A stretch of DNA of 64,000 nt. Origin: Brachypterus glaber. Lineage: Eukaryota > Arthropoda > Insecta > Coleoptera > Kateretidae. Below, piece by piece: positions 54,001-64,000 of this stretch. Position 1 is the stretch's first letter. Each line of letters opens with the position of its first letter. Location: contig OY294049.1 of assembly GCA_958510825.1 (NCBI GenBank), positions 29,459,415-29,523,414 on the forward strand, read 5' to 3'. Position numbers and translations under genes: made by a program. The notes beneath the pieces are model-generated. The model was not told where the DNA came from and searched no databases. It was given only the letters and a program-made list of their open reading frames with translations.

Positions 54001-57000
54001 ATGGCCGGTTTAGAACGTAAAAAGAAACTCCGTAAAGCTTTACGTACTGCTTTTACGAATAGAGAGACGAATTGTTGGCCGATCCGGAATTGAATTGCGA
54101 CGAAATTAGTGTGGCGTCGGACCTTTTGCGGGAAAAATATGACGAATTAAAACGTGCGAGTTCCGAGGTTTTTGAACTTTTAGTGGATAGTGAAACGACT
54201 GAACCAGAGTTGGACCAGGATCAAGAGCAGTGTGACACTTATACCAAGCGATTTAAAACCCTCAGCTACAAGTGTACCAATGTTATCAAAAGTAACAGGT
54301 TGGAACAAGTTGGAAGTACACAAGTAGGCACTCCAGAAACACCCGCTACAGGTAGGCGAAACTATCAACTTCCAGTAATTCAATTTAAGAAATTTGACGG
54401 TAATATTCGGGAATGGTTGCCGTTTTGGGCGCAGTTCAAAAAAGTGCATGAAGACTCTAATATTGACCCGGCAGATAAAGTCGACTATTTAGTTCAAGCT
54501 ACAGTATCAGGCAGTAGGGCTAGGCAACTTGTAGATAGTTTCCCTGCTACAGGGCAGCACTATCCACAAATTATAGAAAGTTTACAATCGCGTTTTGGGC
54601 GCGAAGATTTGCAAATTGAAGTATACGTAAGGGCACTTCTAAAATTGATTTTAAATAATGCAGTAACGAAAAATAAGATTGATATTTCTCGTTTATATGA
54701 CCAAATTGAAACTCAGTTACGGTCTTTGGAAACTCTTGGTATAACATCGGACAAATATGCGGCGATGCTATTTCCTTTGATAGAATCTTGTTTACCGGAG
54801 GAACTTCTACGGATTTGGCAGCGGTCTGCTTTAAGCTTGTATCCCGATAACGACCAAGATGATAGAGAGTCGGTGGTTTCTATGACGAGTGGTAACGGTT
54901 CCGCGACTGGAGGGTCGGTGGTGAATGCGCTCGGATCCGCGGATTCCAATGTGACATTGGAGAAAAGATTAAAGGCTTTAATGCAATTTTGGAGAAACGA
55001 AGTAGAGAATGAGCAGCGAGTTATGTTGGCTTCTGAAGGTTTTGGGCTTCGTGAAGCTTCCCAAAATTCTGGTACGACTGGTTTTCGAAAAAAGATACAG
55101 AGTTCAGGGGAAAAACCGTTTGTTCCTACGGCGGCTGATTTAATTAATGGTGAAGTCGCCAAATGTATTTTTTGTGACGGAGCACACGATAGCGCAGAAT
55201 GTTTTAAGGCGCAGAGCTATCCGTTAGACAAGAAAAATCAATGTATTAAAAATAAAAGGGCCTGTTTTCGTTGTCTCAAAATTGGTCATACGTCAAAAAG
55301 GTGCAGAGGACGTGTTAAATGTATAGTATGTAGCAAACAACATGTGACTTTGATGTGTCCTGAATTGAAGGTTAATATTGATATTGATGCAGGCAAAGCC
55401 GAGACTGAAAAAACCACGGAGATTAACGGTGCGAATTACACAAGTAATCACGTTTTTTTACAAACGTTACGTGTAAAAATGATTGGAAAAAATGGATCGC
55501 GTGACGTGCGCGTTTTGATTGACACTGGTTCGCAGCGCTCATATGTTTTGAAATCAACGGTGGAAAAAATGGGCGTGGTTCCAAAAAGTAAAGAAAAAAT
55601 TATGCATTGTCTGTTTGGTGGAGGCATGTTAGAACAAAATCATAACCTGTATGAAGTAACTTTGGCTCAAGATGATTTTTTATGTAAGTTGGACGTGCTA
55701 GATCAACCCAAAATATGTATGGATGTAGCTCCAATTTTTCCTGGACCATGGATAGACGAGTTAAGAGCTTTTAATATAGAATTGAGTGACGCACAACAAT
55801 CATACCAAATTGACCTGCTCATCGGTGCTGACGTCGCGGGAAAGCTGTATACGGGTAGGCGACAGGTACTTGAATCTGGTCTTGTTGCAATGGAGACTTT
55901 CCTAGGGTGGACGCTGATGGGAAGTGTGCAAAGAAGGTCGTTTGGCAAAAATGCGGCTGTGTCGACTTTAAATCTTTTTGTAAAAGATGTTTCGATAACT
56001 AACTTGTGGGAGCTGGATATACTAGGTATCACAGAATCAACCCAGAGTAAAAATAGGCAAGAAGAGGAGTTAGATGCGAAACAGTTCTTTTTAGAAACCG
56101 TAGAACAAGAGAGTGATGGGCGTTATAAAGTGCGATTGCCTTGGATACAGGGACACCCACCGCTTCCAGATAATTATGGACTTGCGCAGAAGCGTTTAGA
56201 AAATGTTTTAAGAAAATTAAAAACGGAAAATTTGGAAAGGGCTTATGATGAAGTTTTTCAAGATTGGCTGGGCGACGGAATAATTGAAATAGTTGAAAAA
56301 AAATGTTATGATAGACCAGTTCACTATTTACCGCACAGACCTGTAATTAAGGAGAACTCAAGCACCAGAATAAGACCAGTATTTGACGCAAGCGCAAAAG
56401 AGAAAAATAAACCTTCTTTAAATCAGTGCCTGGAGAAGGGTTTGAACCTGATTGAGAAAATTCCTAACATTTTACTAAGGTTTAGAGAAAACAGGATAGG
56501 AGTGGTCTCGGATATAAAAAAGGCCTTTCTACAAATAAGTTTACACGAATCTGACAGAGATTGCTTACGTTTTTTGTGGATAGATTCAGAGGGAAAAGAA
56601 AAATGTTACAGACACAAGCGTGTGGTATTTGGTGTGAATAGTAGTCCGTTTTTGTTAGGCACCACAATAGAACATCACCTTGAGCAATGTCAAACCAAAG
56701 TTGAAGAATCTAGCCACAGTAGTTACTCAGTTGAAACAATTACCAGATTAATAAAAAGCTTTTACGTAGACAACTGTGTGACTAGTCTAAATACCGAAAA
56801 TACACTGAAAAAATTTATGCAAGAGTCTATTCAAATTATGTCAGAGGCAATGTTTGACCTTCGAGGGTGGGAGAGGACGCAGTTCGATGAGCATGGAAGT
56901 GATATTCCGGTCCTTGGTCTCACTTGGAACACTAGCAGAGATACCTTGTCTATCAAAAATTGTTTGAATCTTGAAGAAATAAAAAGTTTAGACGTGACAA

Positions 57001-59393
57001 AAAGAAATATTTTAAGTGTAGCTCAGAAGATTTTCGATCCGATTGGATTCACCAGCCCTATTACTGTTTGTCCAAAGATTTTGTTGCAGAAGACATGGGA
57101 AAACCAGTTGGGATGGGACCAACCTGTAGAAGAAGATATGAAAAAAGAATTTTTTGATTGGGTCGATAATATGAAATATTTAGAAGAAATTGAAATACCA
57201 AGATGGGTCAGAGCCGGAAATATAGAAGAAAAATGCAGTTTACACATTTTTTGTGACGCAAGCATAAAGGCTTATGCTTGTGTAATTTTTTTGAGAGTGG
57301 AACATGGCGGTGAAGTTTCTCTATATTTGCTAGCATCAAAGTCTAGAATAGCACCCAAGAAACCCATCAGTATACCACGCCTGGAATTGCTGAGTGCTAC
57401 GATTGCTGCAAGATTATTTGTGACTGTTCAACAAAATCTAGAGCAAGAAATGGACGGTTATTTTTGGAGTGACTCCAGCACAGTTCTGTCGTGGATACGC
57501 AGAAAGGAAGAATGGGGCACTTTCGTCGGGAACAGAGTGTCCGAAATTAGGTCCTTAACCCCTATGATGTCATGGAAACATTTGCCTGGTGTGATGAACC
57601 CGGCAGACCTCCCCTCCCGTGGATGCTCTGCTAAGTTTTTACTGGATTCGCGATGGTGGGAGGGGCCGGCATGGCTACGTGAAAGTCCAGAGTTATGGCC
57701 ACAGGAAAAACAATTCGATTGTAATGAAGAAGAAATCAATAAAGAAAAGAAAAAGAAAATTGTTACTATGGTTGATACTGTAGCAGATTATTGGAATTTT
57801 AGTCGAATTTCCAAGTATCAAAGCATAGTTCGTATAATGGCTAACATTTTTCGTTTCGTACATAATGCAAGACAAAGTTGTAGGAACGATAGGAAATGCG
57901 GACCGATTTCGGTTCAAGAGTTAAACAATGCCGAAATGTTTGTGTTTAAAGTTGTTCAAGAAGAAGTTTTTGAGAAGAATGATCCGAGACTTAGGGGATT
58001 GGACATATTTAATGAGTTCGGTGTCATGAGACTAAAATCGCGTATTTCAAATCGTGTTGATAGTGAACATTTTCGTTTTCCGATAGTTTTGCCGAATAAG
58101 CACACAATAACGGACAAATTAGTGACTGGAATTCACGAAAGATCGTGCCATGTGGGTGCGCAAGGACTACTAAGTTTACTTAGGGAGAAGTACTGGATTT
58201 TGGGCGGTAGACGTTATATACGAGGGGTGATCGGAAAGTGTAAAGTGTGTAGAAGACAGAACAGCAAACCCTTTCAAGTGAAAAGCCCTCCGTTGCCGTT
58301 TGATCGAGTGCGAGATGCCGTTGTTTTTGAAATCTCGGGCGTGGATCTAGCAGGACCGCTTTACTTGAAATCTGGAGAAAAGGTGTGGGTTGTACTTTTT
58401 ACGTGCGCAGTGTACCGCGCAGTACATTTTGAACTATGCATTTCTTTATCTACTGAAAGTTTTATTAAAGCTTTGAGGCGTTTTATCGCGCGCCAAGGTC
58501 GTCCAAAGGTCCTTTACAGTGATAACGGGACAAATTTTGTGGGCACGGAAAATGCTTTTGAAAGACTAGACTGGGACAAAATAGCTAAATATTCGTCGGT
58601 CGAACGGATAACGTGGCATTTTAACCCCCCAAGTGCGCCGTGGTGGGGAGGATTTTGGGAGCGGCTCGTGGCACTCCTCAAACAACTTCTACGTAAGATG
58701 CTAGGTCGTGCGTGTCTTACTTATGAAGATTTATTGACAGTTTTAATAGATTGTGAATCGGTTATTAATTCGAGACCATTGACATACCAGTCTAATGACG
58801 CAAATGATTTAGTGGCGTTAACTCCAGTTATGTTTCTTCGCGAGTTAGTAGACAGTGGTGTTCCGGATTGTGATGCGGTTGATAAGGAGTTTTTGTGCAA
58901 AAAGTCTCGAAATTTGCAAAAGTTACGCGAAGATTTACGTAAACGATTCCGTAACGAGTATTTAGGACAGTTGCAATTAATGTCTAACGCGAAACCGTCG
59001 CGAGAGGTTATTGTCGGTGAAGTTGTCCTAATAGGAAATGACAATGAGAAGCGCATTGATTGGCCTTTAGGACGTGTCATAGAACTTTTACCGGGAAAGG
59101 ACGGTTGTGTTCGTCTTGTGCGCGTAGTAACGTCAAAGGGACAGTTACTTCGTGCTGTACAGAGAATCTTTCCATTGGAAATGGATGCACATCAGGTTGT
59201 TCTTCAGGAGAAATCCAAAGTTCCGTCTGAGCCAGAGGTAGCAGTGGAAGAAGATCCAGTAGTGAGTAAACCAGAGAGTGATAGTGCATCGCAAATCGCG
59301 GACGTGAGTGATTTGTGCAGAAACAGAGTGATCGAATCGTTTAAAACGCGTAGTGGGAGAGTAGTAAAATTTCCAAAAAGGTTTGAAGACTAA
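54001..59393 (+). CDS. BEL/Pao gag-pol polyprotein (frameshift near start)
   Basis: The frame from about 54063 encodes ~1,775 residues. Approximate positions counting from 54072: gag region (DUF1759-like, FDGNIREWLPFWAQF near 100), CCHC knuckles (CFRCLKIGHTSKRC near 400), aspartic protease DTGSQ near 483, reverse transcriptase (RPVFDAS near 771; FYVDN near 898 in place of YVDD), RNase H (FCDASIKAYA near 1060), integrase HHCC (near 1355-1390), and DDE core with D near 1424 (VDLAGP), D near 1483 (YSDNGTNF) and E near 1527 (GGFWERL), then a DUF5641-like tail. There is no ATG at the start of this frame. The natural gag ATG is at 54001 (MAGLERKKKLRKALRTAFT), one frame away, so a single-base deletion lies between about 54045 and 54068. 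All catalytic motifs downstream are intact. Confidence 0.93.
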
Positions 59394-59511
59394 AGACTGT
59401 AAGTAGCTAGAACAGTTAAGTTTTAGAGACAAATTGAATATTTTATGAGATTGTTTACGTTTCATTTTTGTTTTGTTTAATGAGAAACTTTAAAATGTTT
59501 TCCAAGTTTCT

Positions 59512-59523
59512 CAGGTGGGAGAA
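59512..59523 (+). promoter_or_regulatory. Polypurine tract
   Basis: AGGTGGGAGAA directly before the 3' LTR, the expected plus-strand primer. Confidence 0.8.
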
Positions 59524-59801
59524 TGTTAGGAAAAGCCCATTATTATTTTTAATATTTCCCGCTTAAAATTCAAATTTAAATAAGGTTGGGTTTTTACGCG
59601 CAAAAGGTTGGCAACACTGTTGTATTGTCAGTCAGCTGAGTAAGGTCGGCGTACCCGCGGTATTCTTTTTATCGTTAGTATTTTTCACACGGCATTTTCG
59701 AAATAAGTTTGTATGTACCCATTTGTTACAAGTTAAATATATGTCCTTTAAAGTTCTATCGAAGTTTTATTGTGAACGGGTAGTTCCTCTAGGGCTTCAC
59801 A
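59524..59801 (+). repeat. BEL 3' LTR
   Basis: 278 bp, matches the 5' LTR throughout. Followed by CTAAT, equal to 52792-52796. Confidence 0.93.
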
Positions 59802-60530
59802 CTAATAATAAAAAATCCATTTTACGCGCGGACGTGTAAAATGGAAAAGCTCTTTTACTGGGCAGTGTATTTTAACTAATATTGAGTCTCTGAATCAAAA
59901 TTTGTCCTCAGAATATTTTTATCTCCCATGATTTTAGAACAAAAGAGGGATAAAATAATGATTTTTTACCACTTTTGTCTCATTTTTCTCAGAAATCTGA
60001 GGTAGTAAAAACATTCTGAGGCCATCTCAGCGACTCAAAATTAGTCGAGAAAAGGTCTGCGATCAGGGCAAGAAAGCATGTTGCCTAGTTTAATTAATAC
60101 GCGAAGTTATAGTTTTATCTTTACTTCACATGGATTAAAATTCAATAGAATCTTTAATTTATGCGAGAGCCTTTGGAAATACATCGCTTAATTTTTGGCA
60201 AATTAAAAAATCTAAAACGGGTACCCTTTATAGAAGGATTGCAATATCTAATAACTAGTCTTATTAAGACAAAAATGATTAGAAATGTTTTTGTAGAATA
60301 TTTAATAGTATATTATTCAACGAGCGTATAATAATAGCTATTAATCAACGAGGGTAAACTTTGGGACACGAGCCGATAGGCGAGTGGCCTAATCACCCGA
60401 ATAAATAATAGTTATTATACGCGAGTAGAATACTATACTTTATCCACGGCCGGCCGTTTTAAATTTTATACAGTTTATTTTTAGAGAACCGTGATTTATA
60501 GGCCGTGCATTATATACTTTTCAACTGTCA
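59802..60530. repeat. Continuation of the giant palindrome's right arm
   Basis: Inverted match to 49118-49585, and also a direct paralog of 52013-52700. Ends near CGTGATTTATAGGCCGTGCA. Non-coding. Confidence 0.8.
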
Positions 60531-61499
60531 TAATCAATAAAATGCTACGCATTCGATAGTATGCTCATCACAGTGGATAGTATATTGCGTTTTATCCGAG
60601 GGGTAAACTAGATTAGTTCATTATACTTCACTTCACTTGGGGAGTGAATTAGACTCAGCTAATCTAGTGTCCTTAGGGTAAACCGCTGACAAAATTGTGT
60701 ACACCTGAATTTCTTTTAGAAGCAATAGATTTCCTCTAGATTACTTCCAAAGATTACCTCGAGTTTCTAAGATTTCCTTCAGATTACCTCGTAACCTTGA
60801 AAGATTTCCCGCAGATTACCTCCAATTTTTACATCTGAATTCCTCTGCGGTTTACCCTCGGTTTTATCTACTTTATATTTCTCATAGACGGCTAACCGTT
60901 TTTCAATACAGCGAGTTTCCCAAATTTTACTTCCCGGAAAATATACCGTTACTTTAAAAGATAGAAACTTAATTAAAAAGTAATGGGCATTCATGGGGAC
61001 TGCCGACAGAAGTGAAAACTTAAAACTATGAAATAACAGTGTTTTTTTTTTTTGAAATTTCAAATTGTAGTATCAAAAATTAAAATTTCATAATTTATAA
61101 ATTAAAATTATTAACATTAGTCGGGTTTTCACATCTATCGGCACTCCGAGCAACAATTATATACATTTTTATATGGTTTATTTATTAGTCAAAATATATG
61201 ATGGGCTGCGCAAGCCCAGTACAAAGCCAGATTTCACCTTTTTTCATTTTGTCGATTTTCAGTTCTCTTATACCAAATTCTATGTTTCTGCGACTTTCCA
61301 TTAAAAAAATGTCATTTTGAAAGGTCGGCCATCTCGTTTTTTGGTTTCGTCGATTTTCAATTGTGATTATATCCTTATATACCAATTTTTAAATCCCTAC
61401 GATGATCCATTCAAGATTTATAAAAAAAGCGTTTTTTTTTTAATTAAGTACTTGCTGCGCTCGCCGGGACTTTACGGCTAGCAGTTTTTAGGTAAAATC
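60531..61499. other. Non-coding stretch
   Basis: A short repeat (AATGCTACGCATTCGATAGT, about 60541) resembles segments near 25460 and 28377. Degenerate AGATTACCTC iterations lie at 60735-60825. No gene is credible. Confidence 0.5.
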
Positions 61500-61928
61500 T
61501 GTTTAAATAGTCACCATAAGCTTATATTTTAAATTTGAAGTCCCTAAGTCAATCCAGTCAAAAGTTATTATGAAAACAAAAGAAAATCATGATGTACCTA
61601 TTTTGGACTTCACGTCTAGTATTTTTCGGTATTTTATGCATTGTATATTGCATATTGTATAATTCAATAGTCACCATAAGCCTATATTTTAAATTTCAAG
61701 TTAAGTCAATCCTATGAAAAGTTATTAAAACAACAACAAAAATCATGATGGTCCTGTTTTGGACTTCATGGCTAGTATTTTTTTGCATTTTTATGCATGT
61801 ATCTTGTTTAAATTTCAAGTCTCTAAGTAAATCTTATCTAAAGTTATTAAAAACAAAAGAAAATCATGATGTGCCTGTTTTGGACTTTATGGCTAGTACT
61901 TTTTGGTAGTTTTATGTATGTCATCTTA
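61500..61928. repeat. Imperfect tandem repeat, ~3 copies of 135-165 bp
   Basis: AGTCACCATAAGCTTATATT or its remnants, then AAAATCATGATG and TTTTGGACTT, recur from about 61508, 61669 and 61805. A further fragment is at about 62813. Confidence 0.7.
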
Positions 61929-62803
61929 GTCCAGTCAAATAATAAATGGAAATTGCAATAAACGTACACGGGTTGATATTTTAAAGGGTAATAGAACACT
62001 CCTGTTAGTTTTTCACCGGGTGATTTGCGTAAGGGGTGTCCGCTATCTTGAATTTTAGGGGTGAGTTGCTTAATATGCATCTTACAATAAAAATTAATAT
62101 AACCAATTTTGTAAAGAAGGATATTTCCAACAATTTTTGTTTTGATAATTTTTTTAATATATTATTAATAACAATCGAGTTAATTCAAAAATAGCCATGT
62201 TGAAGGTGAAATTGTTTTTTTTTCCATTTTTCATCCAAATTATTCATCGAAGAAGCAAACTTGTAGCTCTTGAAATTCTTTATATGTTTTATGTATTACG
62301 AATTTTCATAGGTACGGTTACAGAGGGCGCAACTCGACTTTCAGCACCCCTGTAACTGTAACAAAATACTTATGAAAATTCGTAATACATAGAACTTATA
62401 GAGAATTTCAAGAGCTACAAGTTTGCTTATAACCTACCTTTTATCCTACGATAAATAATTTGGCTAAAAATCAAAAAATACAATTTCACCCCCAACATGG
62501 CCATTTTTGAATATTTATAACTCGATTGTTAACATATTAAAAAAATTATTTAAACAAAAATTGTTGGAAATTTTCTTCTTAACAAAATTGGTTATATGCA
62601 TTTTTATCGTAACATGCATATTTAGCGAGATAACCGCAATCACCCCTTAAAATCAGGATAGCGGACACCCCTTACGCAAATCATCCGGTGAAAAACTAAC
62701 AGGAGTGTCTTGTAACTATCCAAAACTTAAAACCCTTTAAAATATCAGCTCGTGTACATTTATTGCAATTTAACATAGGAATTTCTCGTTATTTGACTGG
62801 ACT
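61929..62803. repeat. 875 bp palindromic element
   Basis: Arms of about 400-450 bp (61929-62325, 62349-62803). Outer ends are AGTCCAGTCAAATAA and its inverse. Landmarks in both arms are GGGGTGTCCGCTATC and AGCTACAAGTTTGC. Non-coding. Confidence 0.85.
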
Positions 62804-63639
62804 ATGTTTAAATAGTCACCATAAGCTAATATTTCAAAGAACCCCGCACAAAACCCCGTGTTTTTGGCCTTCGGCTAAATTTGCTGGAAATTATATATTT
62901 TATTAACCTTCATGTCCTTAGTAATTGACCAAAATTTCAGCTTAATTGTATGTACAGTTTTTAAGATATGGAGCTTTAAAGTTGGTGATTTAGAATTCAG
63001 GAAAATTTTACACCTGTTAAAATTTTGTGCTTTTTTAATGTCAGTTTTTTATGTATGATTAAAATTAATATTGCAAATTGAAGGTGTTTATATGCTTTAT
63101 TTAAATGTGTTATAATATTGGTCACATAGTGTTTCCATTTTCCGTGGCAACAGCTTAAAATAGGCGATATAATAAATATTAAAAATGCTAATTATTAATT
63201 TTGATTTAATATTAAAAAACAGAAAATCTAACGGCTAGAATTTCATAAGTTTTATGTATTTTATAGTTTTTGAGTTACTGAATAAAAATAATTGAAAGCG
63301 AAGCTTATTAGAGTACTCAAAGTCCTTCTGTTTGGCATGATGGGGGTAAACCACATCAAAATAAATTAATTTGATTCAATCATCTATAAGTTTTAAATTC
63401 TCGGTAAATCTTACAAATAAATAGAATTTTAGAAAATGCATTGCTAAAGTAAAGTAGGTAAACCAACTAAAGAGCCTACATTGGCATAGTGGAGCAAAGG
63501 GCATGAAACGTTAAACTGTTATAAAATTACTTATTTCTGTGTTTAAGATAATCGCTTGCAATGGAGGGAGTTTAACCAAGTTAACCAGGTTCTCAAAAGT
63601 AATTTAAGCTTAGTAGGAAAAGGGGTACCTATAGATAGG
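62804..63639. other. Non-coding stretch
   Basis: AT-rich, with no recognised repeat apart from the 62813 fragment and no gene-like frame. Confidence 0.4.
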
Positions 63640-63861
63640 CTAATTACTTAAATGTTTAAAAGGCAATAAAAATAGGAATCTAAAAGGTAATAAAAAACTA
63701 GTTAATTGCTTCACCTTTGTGCGCTGTATCTTAATAAAATTAGTTTTAATATAATTTGGTAATAAGGAATATCCGATCTTCAGATTCAATGGTTTATTGG
63801 TTTGAGGAATATATTTTGCAACTATAGGTATTCCATCTCTTCCTGTAGGAAGTCTTATACC
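63640..63861 (-). other. Possible terminal coding exon, minus strand
   Basis: After an acceptor-like AAATCCAG the minus strand stays open for 73 codons to TAG. The first ~45 residues have normal composition (GIRLPTGRDGIPIVAKYIPQ) and the tail is Phe/Leu-rich. A possible upstream exon runs off the window end and would join at a GTAAAT donor near 63958. No family recognised; it could be host or transposon sequence. Confidence 0.25.
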
Positions 63862-64000
63862 CTGGATTTTATCTTTCGCCTATCCAGTTTCTATCCAGGT
63901 AATTCTTGATTAACATAGTTCAATATGAAATAAAAATGTGTAAAAAAAATATTTACTTGGTACTTCAGGTAAAGTCTGTTTATTTTTGAGAAAATTGTAA

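Larger units (their letters stand above)
53649..59801 (+). mobile_element. BEL/Pao LTR retrotransposon
   Basis: 278 bp LTRs (TGTTAGG...TTCACA) at 53649-53926 and 59524-59801 look identical along their length, so insertion was recent. There is a PBS after the 5' LTR, a single gag-pol frame and a polypurine tract. The domain order (protease, RT, RNase H, integrase last) is that of BEL/Pao. The 5' flank (AACAGA) does not match the 3' flank (CTAAT), see findings. Confidence 0.95.

Noticed and set aside
54072..54074. TTG as the gag-pol start
   Set aside because: The frame is open only back to a TAG at 54060, and the family-like N-terminus lies at ATG 54001 in another frame. A frameshift explains it better.
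54180..59465. Minus-strand frames inside the BEL element
   Set aside because: Shadows of the intact gag-pol frame on the other strand.
61185..61385. 66-codon minus-strand frame
   Set aside because: Translation of a short diverged repeat (CGATTTTCA words) with no family or splice support.

Overview
The window is AT-rich eukaryotic DNA, almost certainly from an arthropod and probably an insect. The evidence is short GT-AG introns of 54-56 nt, a Polinton/Maverick element, a BEL/Pao LTR retrotransposon, Jockey-like LINE debris and many MITE-like palindromes. No complete host gene is visible. Two runs of exactly 200 N (24710-24909 and 52805-53004) mark scaffold joins.

Layout. 1-3888 and 23078-24709 hold tandem copies of a ~1.9 kb segment containing a foldback repeat. 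A ~0.55 kb 5'-truncated LINE tail has inserted into one copy. 3889-23077 is a 19.2 kb Polinton/Maverick, flanked by a 6 bp target duplication (TCCACG) whose uninterrupted site survives at about 1433. 24910-30106 holds LINE remains, palindromic repeats and one weak exon pair. 30107-37234 and 37251-44980 are two adjacent copies of a 7.1-7.7 kb non-coding element with 26 bp terminal inverted repeats, built from 260 bp and ~115 bp tandem monomers. A 108 bp miniature of the same family lies at 46248-46355. 45205-45929 is a mariner-type MITE. 48640-60270 is a giant palindrome family, interrupted by a BEL/Pao element ending at 59801. 60270-64000 is repeats plus one weak exon.

How the Polinton genes fit together. 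The leftward block encodes a virion-like set: phospholipase-A2/membrane protein, adenain-like protease, penton-like minor capsid protein, a small basic protein, double-jelly-roll major capsid protein, a DnaQ-like protein, a conserved structural or accessory protein, a repeat-containing fibre-like protein and a retroviral-type integrase. The rightward block has the packaging ATPase and a protein-primed family B DNA polymerase. The left end carries a rightward cluster of small genes with a TATA box, a leader donor and several splice acceptors, plus a predicted single-pass membrane protein.

The copy is recently inserted or well preserved but damaged. There are two -1 frameshifts at A-runs in the polymerase and an in-frame stop near the integrase start. 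The most interesting gene is a 69-codon leftward frame at the right end. It combines an RVxF protein-phosphatase-1 docking motif with a WE..ARDR..F..RI segment, the signature of the PPP1R15/GADD34 eIF2alpha-phosphatase regulatory core. This suggests the element carries a translation-shutoff antagonist.
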